Source: Favolaschia claudopus (lineage: Eukaryota; Basidiomycota; Agaricomycetes; Agaricales; Mycenaceae). Taken from it: a stretch of 64,000 bases of DNA. The position numbers were made by a program, and so were the translations under genes. Under the pieces are notes generated by a model. It ran no database searches and was not told the DNA's origin. It worked only from the letters and a program-made list of their open reading frames with translations. Below, piece by piece: positions 54,780-64,000 of the stretch. Numbering within the stretch: the stretch's first letter is position 1; every line of letters starts with the position of its first letter. The stretch spans positions 124,001 through 188,000 of the forward strand of contig JAWWNJ010000215.1 in the NCBI GenBank assembly GCA_037176885.1. Reading direction: 5' to 3'.

Positions 54780-54870
54780 TCGAGAATCACCAAACAATGC
54801 AACAAAAAGACGGCTCGACAGAGAAATAAGGCTCACCCCGAATCAGACGGAAAGTTCCGCTAAGAAGCGT
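54780..54870 (-). repeat. tRNA-like relic 23, homologous to unit 14 flank
   Basis: Matches 47,850-47,945 over about 85 bp, including GAGAATCACC, an A-rich run, AAGGCTC-CCCCGAATC and GTTCCGCTAAGAAG. The T loop is mutated. This shows copying of a unit larger than the cloverleaf. Confidence 0.55.
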
Positions 54871-55256
54871 GCCACGGTTTGGCTCAGCAATGGCTCAGAG
54901 CTCGAAGACAATGCGTTCCAGCTCAAGGGGACGGTGAGGAGTTCGGTTCGAGAGGTGCATAGCGAGTGCTCGCTCGTGGTGAAAGTCAAGCCGCACGTCA
55001 CACCAGCTGCCAGGCCGATATATATAGTGGCTGAATACTGCCCCGCCGCGGCCAAAGATCATGAATTCTAGGAAAAATCTACATGTTCAGGATCGAAGAA
55101 GTGAAAGGAAGGTATCGTGAATTATTTTCGAGCTTGACGTTCAGTGCTTTGGATACCCGGAAATCCAAGGGCGAGTATTTCGCTGCCATCTGCGTAGATT
55201 TCCTGGGGAATCAAGGCATCAATGCCTGACGACCATGAAGAAAGGATTCAGGAATC

Positions 55257-57021
55257 TCACAGATGGCTGGCTGCCGAGAGTATGGGCCTCGGCGTCTTCA
55301 TTAGCAATAGAGAAAGAGTTGCATTGGGTGTGCACTGGCGTCGCTGTGGACTGGGAAGCCGATCAGCACCATGGCAGAGCAGAAAAGAAAAACTGAAACA
55401 TACTCCGCTCCCCATCTCAACGAAGACTATACCGTGTCTCGTCACCGAAGTAGTGGCGCCGTCCAAATCCAATGGTACAATCGCTTTCCGGGAATTGAGA
55501 GTGAAAATAAGCGAGTTGCTGTATAATTTCGGGAGCGCAAAGTCGAAGAAAAATGACCTGCAAAGCAGACTCAGCATGCAGTTGAGGTGATCGATATGAG
55601 GACGCACAAAGAGCTGCTATCAACCGCAAGGAACAGGGTAACGTCGAGGACTGCAAATGTGAGGGTCAAGAACCCTGTCTGAATTGCATCTAATCGTACA
55701 CGCATTGAAGCCACTTAAGTGGCCCGTCGAGGAGGAAATTTCACAGGCACTCACTTTTAACCAGATTATTGATGACATCCTGCGTGTGTTTGAAATCAGC
55801 CTTTCTCCGAGCCTGTGAATACGGCAGTTGATCACAGCTATAGATGGAGACCGAAGGTGAACACACCAGAGTCCAGACGAAGGAAACGGTTATCAAGACG
55901 TCCGCGACTGAAACGCAAAAACATTAAATGAACCTCTGCAAAAGATCTACGTACTTGAAGCACCGGGAGACCAAAGGAGGGAGGGTATAAGGAGCTTGTC
56001 TTTATGTGTGTAGCTGTTAATCTCGTGTACGGCGATTCCAACCCATACGGCTCCAACTTGGAATTCAGGTCAGATCAATATCTCGAAGGCAAAGGGTCCG
56101 AACACACCCATAGATGTCAAAGAGGCCATTATGATGAAGAATGGGATGATATAAGATTGAGCAATCCGGCTGAGGCGCCATGCATAGAACAGTTGCACGG
56201 GAACTGAAATCGCTATCTGGGGTACCACAGCTCAAGCTCAGGCCTAGGTATGAAGGAATCAAGAACATAGACTTGCCTCCAAGAATGGTTCTCCCGGTGA
56301 ATGTCAGCAAACTAATAGGTAAAAGGAAACGAGGCCCGAACTAACGAGACGGGAGTACTAGTGACACGAAAACAGTCAATTATAATTATCGACAGACAAT
56401 TGGGCTCCGGAAGATGACCCACATGAGGGAAACCGTTGCCGAGGGTCGTCTGTGCCTGGAGCAATAAATTTTGAGCCTAAGTTGAGCAATGATTAATGGA
56501 CTTGGTTCCACACCGAATTGGCCCACGAGGGGTTCGTAGATCATTGCAACGCAAAACGCCGAGTTCAGAGATTCGATGATCGTGAGATAAAGCACCTTGA
56601 ATTCCATGAAACTCTTTCAGTATGGCGACTCGCGGTCACTCACAAAGAGACGGAGCCACGCATTGTCCCTAAATTCCAACATTTACTGACCACTTTTTAC
56701 AAGTCAATCAATTCACACACCTCTTGAATCGTTGATAGTAGGTAATTGCCTGTTGTAAAGGAACGCAAGTTAAATGGCAAGAGTGCAGCATAAGGAATTG
56801 AGGGACCTGGAGTACGAAGATCTAGGACCGAGGAGCTGTCACATTCACGGAAGAAAAAGTCTAAGATGATCACATACGCCATATAGAAACGAGTTGAAAA
56901 GAACGCCAAAGTAAAAGGGCCCAAGTCTGTAGTGAGAAAAATTTGAGCCCGTTGTGCAGGTGCTTCGCCGTCCCTTCGAAGAACGCGTCTCTAAGACTCA
57001 CAGCTCTTGAGGGGCTCCCAT
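55257..57021 (-). CDS. DUF6534-type multi-pass membrane protein
   Basis: The first exons on the minus strand are a 20-nt exon 57,021-57,002 and 56,926-56,878, giving MGAPQELLGPFYFGVLFNSF then LYG, the typical first helix of this agaricomycete family. Later exons give ITYYQRFK, VLYLTIIESLNSAFCVAMIY, VQLFYAWRLSRIAQSYII, SLTSMGVFGPFAFEIL, VADVLITVSFVWTL, KADFKHTQDVINNLVK, NAIQTGFLTLTFAVLDVTLF and FFFDFALPKLYSNSLIFTLN. The last block plus NSRK is the conserved DUF6534 signature. About seven transmembrane helices are implied. The function of the family is unknown. The end at 55,257 is the first stop after the conserved block; a further intron there is possible. Confidence 0.8.
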
Positions 57022-57677
57022 CCAACTGCGCGTAGATGTTCACGGATGACTTGCTGGCATTGAGAATCTAGCGAGGGTGAGGGGGTCGAGGAAGAGAGGG
57101 AGACTGAGCGTCGTCTGTGCGCTGGAGAGTCGAGACGCGCTTGAAAGAAAAGGAGAGAAACGAGTTTATAACCGAAAATCATGACAACCCGCGGACTTCA
57201 AATTTGCCCCTTGGAGGAAAGTTGGAAACCTATTCCACCTTCCTTCCTTCCGAAATCTTCCACTCGGAACTTGCGCTGGAAGGATGGAATATTTGGCCGA
57301 TTTTGAATGGATTCGGGAGAATACCGACGACGAAGAATATAGTTGCCGACGACTGCCGACAGGGTTTTGCAGTGATGATGCATCACTAGCCGGCCCACTT
57401 CCGAGTGATCCACCGCCTACCATGCCGGCTGCCATTCACAGGAGATCAGATGGATCAGATGAGTCCCCAGTTGACACTGTGAACTTGAGCACGAATATTC
57501 AACCACTCGCATTTGAGCTCGTTAAGGTAATCGCCGTTGTTCCCCTAGATGTGAGTCAAGCTGGTTCAAAGCGAAAACTGATACTTTGAACGAATAAGAA
57601 AAAAAAATACAAAGTTCATGCCAGTGCGCCTACTTCTCAATCTACGCTTGGTATACATTCCCACTCCATCCGCACAC
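57022..57677. other. Intergenic spacer
   Basis: A plus-strand ORF of 101 codons at 57,284-57,589 is open but shows no family features. It probably lies in the promoter and 3' regions of the flanking minus-strand genes. Confidence 0.35.
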
Positions 57678-58985
57678 TCAGTTGAACTTCACTTTGCTAA
57701 CGATGTTGTAGAACGCCTTGCCCTGGATACCCGCAACCTCAAGCTCGAGGGGAGTGGGCTGGCGGGAGCCATCGGAGGCAGCGTAAGTGCCGGCGCCCCA
57801 GGGAGATCCTAGCAGAAGAAGTGAGTACATGATAGTTTTTATCATAGGAAAAATAGAAATATCAATGCTGCATGGAAAGTCGTGAACACGCGTGAAGGTG
57901 CATGGTCTTCAAAGCACCATATTGGATAAGGACACGCGGAAATCCGTGCCGCACCGTGCAGCTACAAGACCCATAATTGCGCCGTTTCCGTATAACCGTG
58001 CGAACAGGGTACACATTTAGCCACAAGAGCGCGGGAAGCTCTGCGTCCGACGTACCCCAATCGGAAAGTCCGCTCGGACCAGGTGTATATGCGTGGTAAA
58101 TTTGGGACGGATTACGACGAAAGAAGATCATGGTGGGAAGATGAGGAAGGAAAGAATGAAGGGTTGTATTGAGGAAGAAAGAAGCGAAAGGAAGTTCAAG
58201 AAGAGCGCGACCCCCGGATGAAAGATTGAAGTGCGGGTAAAAAGAGCGAAAGGGTGGGAGAAGATCGCGACAATCGGGGTAGTAATGACGATATGGATTA
58301 ACAAGGACAAAAGCTACTCACCGCCGTGAACTTCGCTCAAATTCGTCAACTGGCCGAAAGCGGGGGCGTATCCAAGGGGAACAAAGAGAACCCCGTGGTG
58401 GGTGAGTGTGGAAATGGCGTTCTGGATGGTGACTTCTTGTCCTCCACCGGGGCCAGCAGTCGAGACGAAGGCACCAGCGTACTTCCCTGCGAGAGCACCG
58501 GTAGCCCAGAGCGAGGAGGTGGTATCCCAGAAGGCCTGTTAGAGGCGCCATGCATCTAGCAATCGAGACAAGAGAGATAGCAAAAGCGTACCTTCCACTG
58601 CCCGGGGAAGTTACCATAACGCGTCGGGATGCCCATGATGAAGGCGTCGAAGGTGGCGAGAGTCGCGGCGTCCATGAGGGGGTAATCTGGCTTTGCGGGC
58701 GCGTGCATCTTGGTGAGGACTTCCTGGGGCAAGGTTTCGGGGATCCTTTTGAGGTACAATCAGTCAGTCAGTCAGTCAGGTCAGGTCAAATAAAGCACCA
58801 GAGATGCGTACTGGTAGATAGTCGCGCTGCCGCCGGCACCCTCAATACCTCCCTTAACGGCCTCTGCCACTGAGAAAATCGTTGATGGTCAACATTGAAG
58901 CAGCAAGCGAGGAGAAGGATCACAAACTCTTTACGATGTGGCCGTACATGCTGTAGATTACGATGGCGATTTTGGGGCCAGACAT
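57678..58985 (-). CDS. WrbA-type NAD(P)H:quinone oxidoreductase
   Basis: Five exons close in phase on the minus strand: 58,985-58,928, 58,869-58,812, 58,745-58,592, 58,535-58,322 and 57,808-57,678, coding 204 residues, the usual WrbA length. The FMN-binding flavodoxin fold is seen in [49 protein letters not shown] and [14 protein letters not shown]. The enzyme reduces quinones by two electrons with NAD(P)H, and in wood-decay fungi such reductases protect against or recycle lignin-derived quinones. It is cytosolic by prediction (no signal peptide). The last intron (58,321-57,809, 513 nt) is unusually long for this window. The intron after exon 2 carries a CAGT tandem repeat near 58,762. Confidence 0.9.
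58762..58790 (+). repeat. CAGT microsatellite in wrbA intron
   Basis: Four CAGT units followed by two CAGGT units lie within the intron between exons 2 and 3 of the quinone reductase gene. Confidence 0.85.
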
Positions 58986-60472
58986 TGTCGAGGATGGTTG
59001 GTTATCGATGCGATGGTGGTAAGAGACGAAGAGCGGGGGTTGACAGGAGGATAGAACGCTAGGCTTAAGTACCCCCGGAGTGGGAACAGATGAGAAGCAG
59101 ATGCCAAATTGGGAAAGGCAGTTGAAATCACCGCACGTGATGCCAAATCTCTTGTCTTTTGCTTCTTCTTCTCATATTCAGCTCTTCTCGAATTTTCGTG
59201 CAGCTGGTCCCAAAATCGCTGGTCTTCTCAGATATGTTCCCTGCCTTCGTATCTACAAAGAATCTCTCCTCCACGGCGCTCGCTCCGGGTCTCCTGAGCC
59301 TTCGTGGAACCACAAGTGAAAAAACAACCTAAAGCGTCTCGAGAATCAAATAAACGCATGTTGAAGAATTGCAATTCAACACTCCGATCGCGCACTCCAT
59401 CCTGCATGTCGATGCCTACCGTCAATCGTCGCCGCAATCGTCGCCATCATGCTCCGGATATGATGATAACAGTGCTAACTTCAAGCTTGGCGGCGGGGCG
59501 GGTCTCGGAAAAACCTTTTTCTTTCGTCCCTGGTCTATTGTGAGCTTCTGTACGCCCCGTATAGGCAAGCTGAGACACTGATTATGTTTTTATAGTCGTT
59601 CTTATGGTGACACGAGTCGGCGACTCGGTTTATTTCGAGGCTGCGAGGCATGATACTCATCCTTCGACTGTCGAACTGTCTCTGGCTTACCCCTGCCAGC
59701 CTTGCCAATGCCATGCTTGTAAATCCATCTGATCGGTCTTTCGCCCAGAAGACGGGCCCCGATGCGGTAGATTCTAGAATCGTCGGGAACAACGTGCTCT
59801 CTGCTCGATTCCCCTAATAGCACTATCGATTTCGAAAGGTAAATACCACCATTTAAGATAATCTCTCAAACATCGTTCGATGATCAAGCTCATAGGTCGA
59901 TTCGTGAGAGGGAAGCTCAATTGCTTAGCTTCGTTTGCGCCGCCAAGAATTTCTTTCGTTGGTCGTGCACAATTTACCGAAGCGATTTGGCTCTTCGGCG
60001 GGCATGACATTGCTGCTGCGATTGAGAACTTTTTTTGATTCATCCTTCAAGTTTTCATTTTTCACAGACAAACACCATGAGGCTTGAGCTATCCTCTCAC
60101 TATATAGCTCCTCGATGCGAACCCGTTCTCGCTCGCCCATATCCGATTTCCCGCATTTTCAGTTCGAGTATGTATGTGAGTACAATGTAACGTAGTGCCC
60201 CGAGGACAGGACCGTCGAATAATAGCTATAGTAGTAACTCGTAACAGCACCCAGTAAGTGAGTAATAAGTGAGGGTGTATTCTCTATGTACATACTGTAA
60301 GTAATCTATTCTCCCATCTCACCCAACCCTCATGATCAGACCTCAGATCAGCAATTATATCACAGCAGATCAACATGTTCCCGCCACAACACCACAGACC
60401 GAATTCCTCGAAGAAATCCCACTCGACAACAAACATCCCTCGGATCATCATCCCACTCGGCCAGCAAACAAC
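58986..60472. other. Intergenic region
   Basis: No gene could be supported. A basic 73-codon minus ORF (59,602-59,823) and neighbouring fragments may be a decayed coding sequence, but no family is recognised. Confidence 0.35.
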
Positions 60473-62197
60473 TCAACAAACGAAATGAACCAACCTTACC
60501 TCCACCCTCGCACCCACGACTCCCTGATACGGCGCGCCAGCCTTTGGCTGCGGAAGCAGCTGCACCGCGAGGGTTAGAGTGTGTTCGCAGCGCCGGCAGG
60601 GCTTCGATATTATCGTCGCCGTCGCGATTGGTTCTGAGGGGTTCCTTTCTCCCCGTCCACCTCCACCTCCTCCTTTTCCATCGATATGGGCATCAAGTCC
60701 TCCCTCGTTAGCATCAGCATCAACCTCGTCGTCTCCGTCTTCGAACGTCGCAGTGAAAGGCGAGTCAATGACTTCGGCTTTGGCGGCTGCCTTGGCTTTG
60801 ATGTTTTTCGTGCGTTTCGGAGGCAAAGGCTCGGTCGTATTGGTGGTGCTATTAGCTTTGTCTTTGTTTCTGTCCCGTTTCTTCCGAAGTGCCTCCTTGC
60901 CCCCGCCCATCCAAATGGCGGCGCTTCGAGTTTCGGTCGAAGCCACCGCCCCCCCGCGGCATTCACATGCACCTCCACCCACCCCATCCTTCTCCGATTT
61001 TCCATCCTTCGACACGGACCCCGCCCCCGCCGCGATACACACCACAAGATTATGCACATCAAACGCCAACACCGTCCGATCCAAAACCTGCCATGCAATA
61101 GCCTCCAATAACGGCTTCAAGAACCTCCCGTCGTAGCTCGTTACTTCCCCGTTCACACCGCTTGGATTTTGGCTTTGACTTTCCGGCGGCACGACCCCGA
61201 CGATCTGCGTATACGTCCCGCGGAAATCGAACGCCTTGCCGACGTGGGGCGTGCAGAGGAGGCGGTTGAGATCGGTGAGGAGGAGGGGGAGGGTTTGGTA
61301 GGGTATTGATTTGGGTGGGGAGGCGGGGTCGGATAGGGCGGAGTGGGTGAGGTGTATGCGGCGGCCGACGAGTGGCGCGGTTGGCGGGTCGGCTGGTGTT
61401 GGGATGGGTTGTTTGCGGGGAGCTGGTTTTGGTTTGGGTGGAGGGACTGTTGGGGGGATGGGGGCGGAGACAGGATGGGAGGAGATGGGATGGAGGGAAG
61501 GTGCGGGGAGGTAGGGGGACCGCCACGCGCCGACTGCAGCTGCGGTTGGCGTCGGCTGATGGCTCGAGTTCAAAATCATGAAAGACAAAAAAAGAAAATA
61601 CACCCGACGCACCGTATCAGCAGGAACAGCTTGCCCATCCGGTCCAAACTTCAACTTCTTGAAAGGGGGTGGGCGTGATTGCGACACATTTGTTACTGGC
61701 ACGGTGTAGGTTTGATAGTAGTCCCACTGCGCTTTGCAGCTATACCGGCAGTGGTCGCACGTGGCGTCTCCGATGTAGGGCGCCGTGTGTAGCAGTGGCG
61801 CACATCGCGCGCAGAGATGCGTCGGTTTCAATGGCATTTGTAGTACAGAGAAACTGGGGGTCTGTATCCTTGTGGGCCGGTAGTTCGCGCTCAAATGAGA
61901 TGCAGTAGCGCACCTGAGAAGTAGAAGCCATGAGTTGAGGCCGTCGGCGTCGTGAGCATTGACCTCCGGGAAAGCGTCGTCGCCGTACAAGACAGAGAGC
62001 AAGAATTGCCTGATTTGGTCGGGCACACGTGAGGTTCGTTACAAATAGCAGTACAGATGTACAAGCAACGACAAAGTTCAATGTTGAAAAATCATTTTCC
62101 GTCTCTTCATTGTTCAAGCCGATTTGCGATGAATTGAGTCTGAGAGCAGCTAGAAATTTGCATAGATTACTTACGTGCAAAAGTTCTTTTGCCGCAT
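60473..62197 (-). CDS. Hypothetical protein with CxxC motifs
   Basis: On the minus strand a probable start ATG at 62,197 gives MRQKNFCT, with introns of about 50 nt visible downstream. One removes the VYFLFLSFMILN read-through near 61,610-61,560; another separates LNSWLLLL from TPSFSVLQMPLK near 61,920-61,860. The middle exon has CARCAPLL and CDHCRYSC (a likely zinc-binding pair) and a Pro-rich stretch. A folded-looking segment follows (LTDLNRLLCTPHVGKAFDF, then PLLEAIAWQVLDRTVLAFDV). Acidic and Gly-rich low complexity follow, and near the end is CRRCEHTL. The family is not recognised. The C-terminal limit (60,473) is the first stop in frame. No signal peptide. Confidence 0.5.
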
Positions 62198-62396
62198 AGC
62201 TCTTGAGCTATGCATGTGTGTTCAATTGAGACTCCAGCCCTGCGTCATGATTATGATAACTCTGGATATTATATTCGCCGCCGCAAATTGAAACTACTAC
62301 TACGTTATTCGATACTCCATGTTGGCATCCAACAAATGCTACCCGTCCTACTAATCACCAACAGGCTTGAAACCATCAAACCGCGCCGCGCAACCC

Positions 62397-62958
62397 TTAA
62401 AGGGTAATAGGGAGGCAGTTGATGGCGATCAGGGAGCCTAAAGAAACGAGCCTCAGTTTGAGACGCGATACAAGAGGAGAGGAAAGAAAAATAAAATGAA
62501 GACATACCATACTGCTCCTTAGGCGCCTCGCACACAACGGTGGTGCCCCCGCTACAGATCCAATTCAATCAACCCCTGCACGCATACGAAGAAAAAATTG
62601 AAACGCACCAGTTGTTCCCGAGCACAGTAATAGGCGAGCAGCCCAAACCAACTGGGACGTTCAGTCCGTTAAGGTTGAGCCCAAGGAGGGCAGAGACCGC
62701 GGAAACGGCGGCGTCGGTGGAGGAGAGGACGCTGTGGCAGCACTGGTTGGAGTCCGGGACGGTGACCGGGGGAACGGAGGGGCCGGAGGGCGGGGTGGAG
62801 GGAGGGTAGTAGCCGTTGGGGAGGGCGGCGGCGAGGGTCTACAGAGCAATGAATGAGTTGAGTTAGTGTTATGACCAATTGTGCAATGTGCGGAGTGGGG
62901 GGAGGGGGGGAGAGAGACGCACGATGAAGGCGGTAATGATAGTGAGCTTAGAGAACAT
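62397..62958 (-). CDS. Class I-type hydrophobin lacking Cys1 and Cys6
   Basis: Four exons close in phase: 62,958-62,923, 62,838-62,609, 62,551-62,508 and 62,437-62,397, coding 116 residues. A signal peptide (MFSKLTIITAFI, then TLAAALP) is followed by a Pro-rich segment. The hydrophobin core has QCCHSV (Cys2-Cys3), GLGCSPITVLG (Cys4), NNCGG (Cys5), VVCEAP (Val at the Cys6 place, then Cys7) and LIAINCLPITL at the end (Cys8). No Cys occurs before the QCC doublet, so the first of the eight canonical cysteines is absent as well. Hydrophobins are secreted and assemble at air-water interfaces on hyphae and fruit bodies. Introns sit at places usual for agaricomycete class I genes. Confidence 0.85.
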
Positions 62959-63060
62959 TATGATAATGAGGATTGGGGGTTAAGTGGTTGAGTGAGTTGG
63001 GTTAAGAGAGTGTGGTATCGAACGAAGGATTCGAATGAGGGATTGAAGCCCACGCAGCGG

Positions 63061-63070
63061 GTTTTTATAT
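63061..63070 (-). promoter_or_regulatory. TATA box of hydrophobin gene
   Basis: On the minus strand ATATAAAAAC lies about 105 bp upstream of the hydrophobin ATG (62,958), a usual distance. Confidence 0.55.
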
Positions 63071-63813
63071 GTTTTCGGGATTCTTGGCAGTCTCCGTAAT
63101 GCCAGCAGCGTGGTTGCGGCGACTTCAGAGACTTCCAGCCCGTTGATGGAAAATGGGCCGGAAATTAAATTCATTGTGTCTGTCAAAGGAGAAGCGGCAG
63201 GGTTGTGAATTCCTGAACATCGGTTAAGTTACGGAGATGTCAGAAATAGCTGGGCCTACATTCCGAATTGAAGACGGTGACCAGTGGGGTTCGCTGGGCT
63301 GGGCTGGGAGACACTAAAGACGAAATTCAATGCTCGTTGCAGCGTTGGCTAGAGTGGCATTTTTTTTTTCTTGCAGCGTACCGGTTGAGTGATTCCAGGA
63401 TCCAGCGGTCTCGACTGTTCGCAAGCGACACCCATCAAACCCTGCGGTACGGGAAGAATGCAATGAGTCAGTGACAGAGTTCTAAGTATATTGCATGCCG
63501 AAACAGGGTTCCCGCTCACCCTGATTGACATGATTTCCCTCGCCAAACCATGAATTGACCGAGTAAGTCGCAAAGAAACCGTGTCCGTCGTCGGCAGATA
63601 TCTTCTTGCTTATAGATTGGGATTGGATTGATAGGCCTCGAGGTACCTGAGCCTTGAAGCTTAAAGCAGTCAAAACGATCCAGTCTACAGCTTATTTGCA
63701 TTTTGAGCGAGGTGACGATTATACACATTACACGGGGCTAGAATCTGAGTGCTCAACTGTATGTATTTCATTAGCATCAAGTATCAAGAAGCAGCATCAA
63801 GAAAGGTAGCGAC
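63071..63813. other. Intergenic region
   Basis: No gene supported between the hydrophobin promoter and the minus-strand gene at the right edge. Confidence 0.4.
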
Positions 63814-64000
63814 TCAGAAGAAGCCCATATCGTCGTCGTCGTCGTCGAAAAAGCCGCCTTCACCGACAAAGCTGAGCGCCCGATCCATCGCCAACGTCTC
63901 CTTCGGCCATTTCGTGATATCCCACGGCCGGGTGCGGGACTCAGGGCGGCCAGCACTCTTCAACGCCTTCATCGCCTTACTCCATTTCCATGTTTTCGCC
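63814..64000 (-). CDS. 3' end of an unidentified gene (partial)
   Basis: On the minus strand about 61 codons run in from beyond the right edge and end at TGA 63,814-63,816. They read KTWKWSKAMKALKSAGRP, then TRPWDITKWPKETLAMDRAL and a C-terminal run of six Asp followed by MGFF. The acidic tail is encoded by a GTC/GAC trinucleotide repeat. No family is recognised from this end alone. Confidence 0.6.
   Translation of the reverse strand, partial: AKTWKWSKAMKALKSAGRPESRTRPWDITKWPKETLAMDRALSFVGEGGFFDDDDDDMGFF

Noticed and set aside
60579..61136. Plus-strand 185-codon ORF
   Set aside because: Antisense shadow of the Pro/Gly-rich hypothetical gene; the minus strand shows splice logic and CxxC motifs.

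Overview
This 64 kb window reads as nuclear DNA of a filamentous basidiomycete, most likely a wood- or litter-decaying Agaricomycete. The genes carry many short (about 45-90 nt) GT-AG introns. Typical agaricomycete families are present: a GH7 cellobiohydrolase with a C-terminal CBM1, a class I hydrophobin, a DUF6534 membrane protein, a stomatin-like SPFH protein, a WrbA-type quinone reductase, a Zn2Cys6 fungal_trans regulator and an F-box protein. Exon structures were assembled by hand from splice signals and reading-frame continuity; where the phases closed exactly, exon coordinates are given.

Layout. 1-14,060 is one large decayed Ty3/gypsy retrotransposon region. Gag and pol run on the minus strand (about 11.85 to 4.8 kb), and an intron-containing plus-strand gene-like tract (about 0.47-4.64 kb) lies convergent beyond the integrase. 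The whole block shares a strongly over-represented hexamer, CCCGCT/AGCGGG, which stops abruptly at a junction near 14,060-14,081. 14,081-19,080 is a frameshifted, 3'-truncated Ty1/copia element, also on the minus strand. 19.9-21.7 kb holds an eight-exon HerA/FtsK-type P-loop ATPase. 22.9-24.3 kb is the stomatin-like gene. 24.6-25.5 kb is an acidic hypothetical gene (minus), followed by a GNAT-like fragment. 26-29.9 kb is the Zn2Cys6 transcription factor (minus). 31.4-34.4 kb is an array of tRNA-like cloverleaf repeats. 34.5-38 kb is gene-poor with dispersed repeats. 38.2-39.7 kb is an F-box gene. 40.7-42.7 kb is the GH7 cellulase. 43.45-44.65 kb is a helicase pseudogene split by two GGCTT-rich insertions. 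45.1-47.3 kb is a Rab-like GTPase with a very large insertion. 47.6-55 kb is gene-poor and holds further tRNA-like repeats, mostly on the minus strand. 55.3-57.0 kb is the DUF6534 gene (minus). 57.7-59.0 kb is WrbA (minus). 60.5-62.2 kb is a hypothetical protein with CxxC motifs (minus). 62.4-63.0 kb is a hydrophobin (minus). 63.8-64.0 kb is the 3' end of an unidentified minus-strand gene.

The observation I consider most novel is the repeat family at 31.4-34.4 kb, recurring at 44.8 and 47.6-54.9 kb. At least 18 copies fit a tRNA-like cloverleaf: an acceptor stem, a D arm with a four-base loop usually containing GG, a 5-bp anticodon-type stem with a variable long insert, a 4-5 nt variable loop, and a T arm with TTCGATT loop. 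An oligo-T tract lies a few tens of bases downstream. Stem bases differ between copies but pairing is kept, which is the signature of a selected or recently selected RNA fold. This looks like a Pol III-type, SINE-like family that keeps a closed acceptor stem.

There is no sign of an operon or of a dedicated gene cluster. The cellulase, hydrophobin, quinone reductase and regulator are consistent with a saprotrophic lifestyle but are otherwise independent neighbours.
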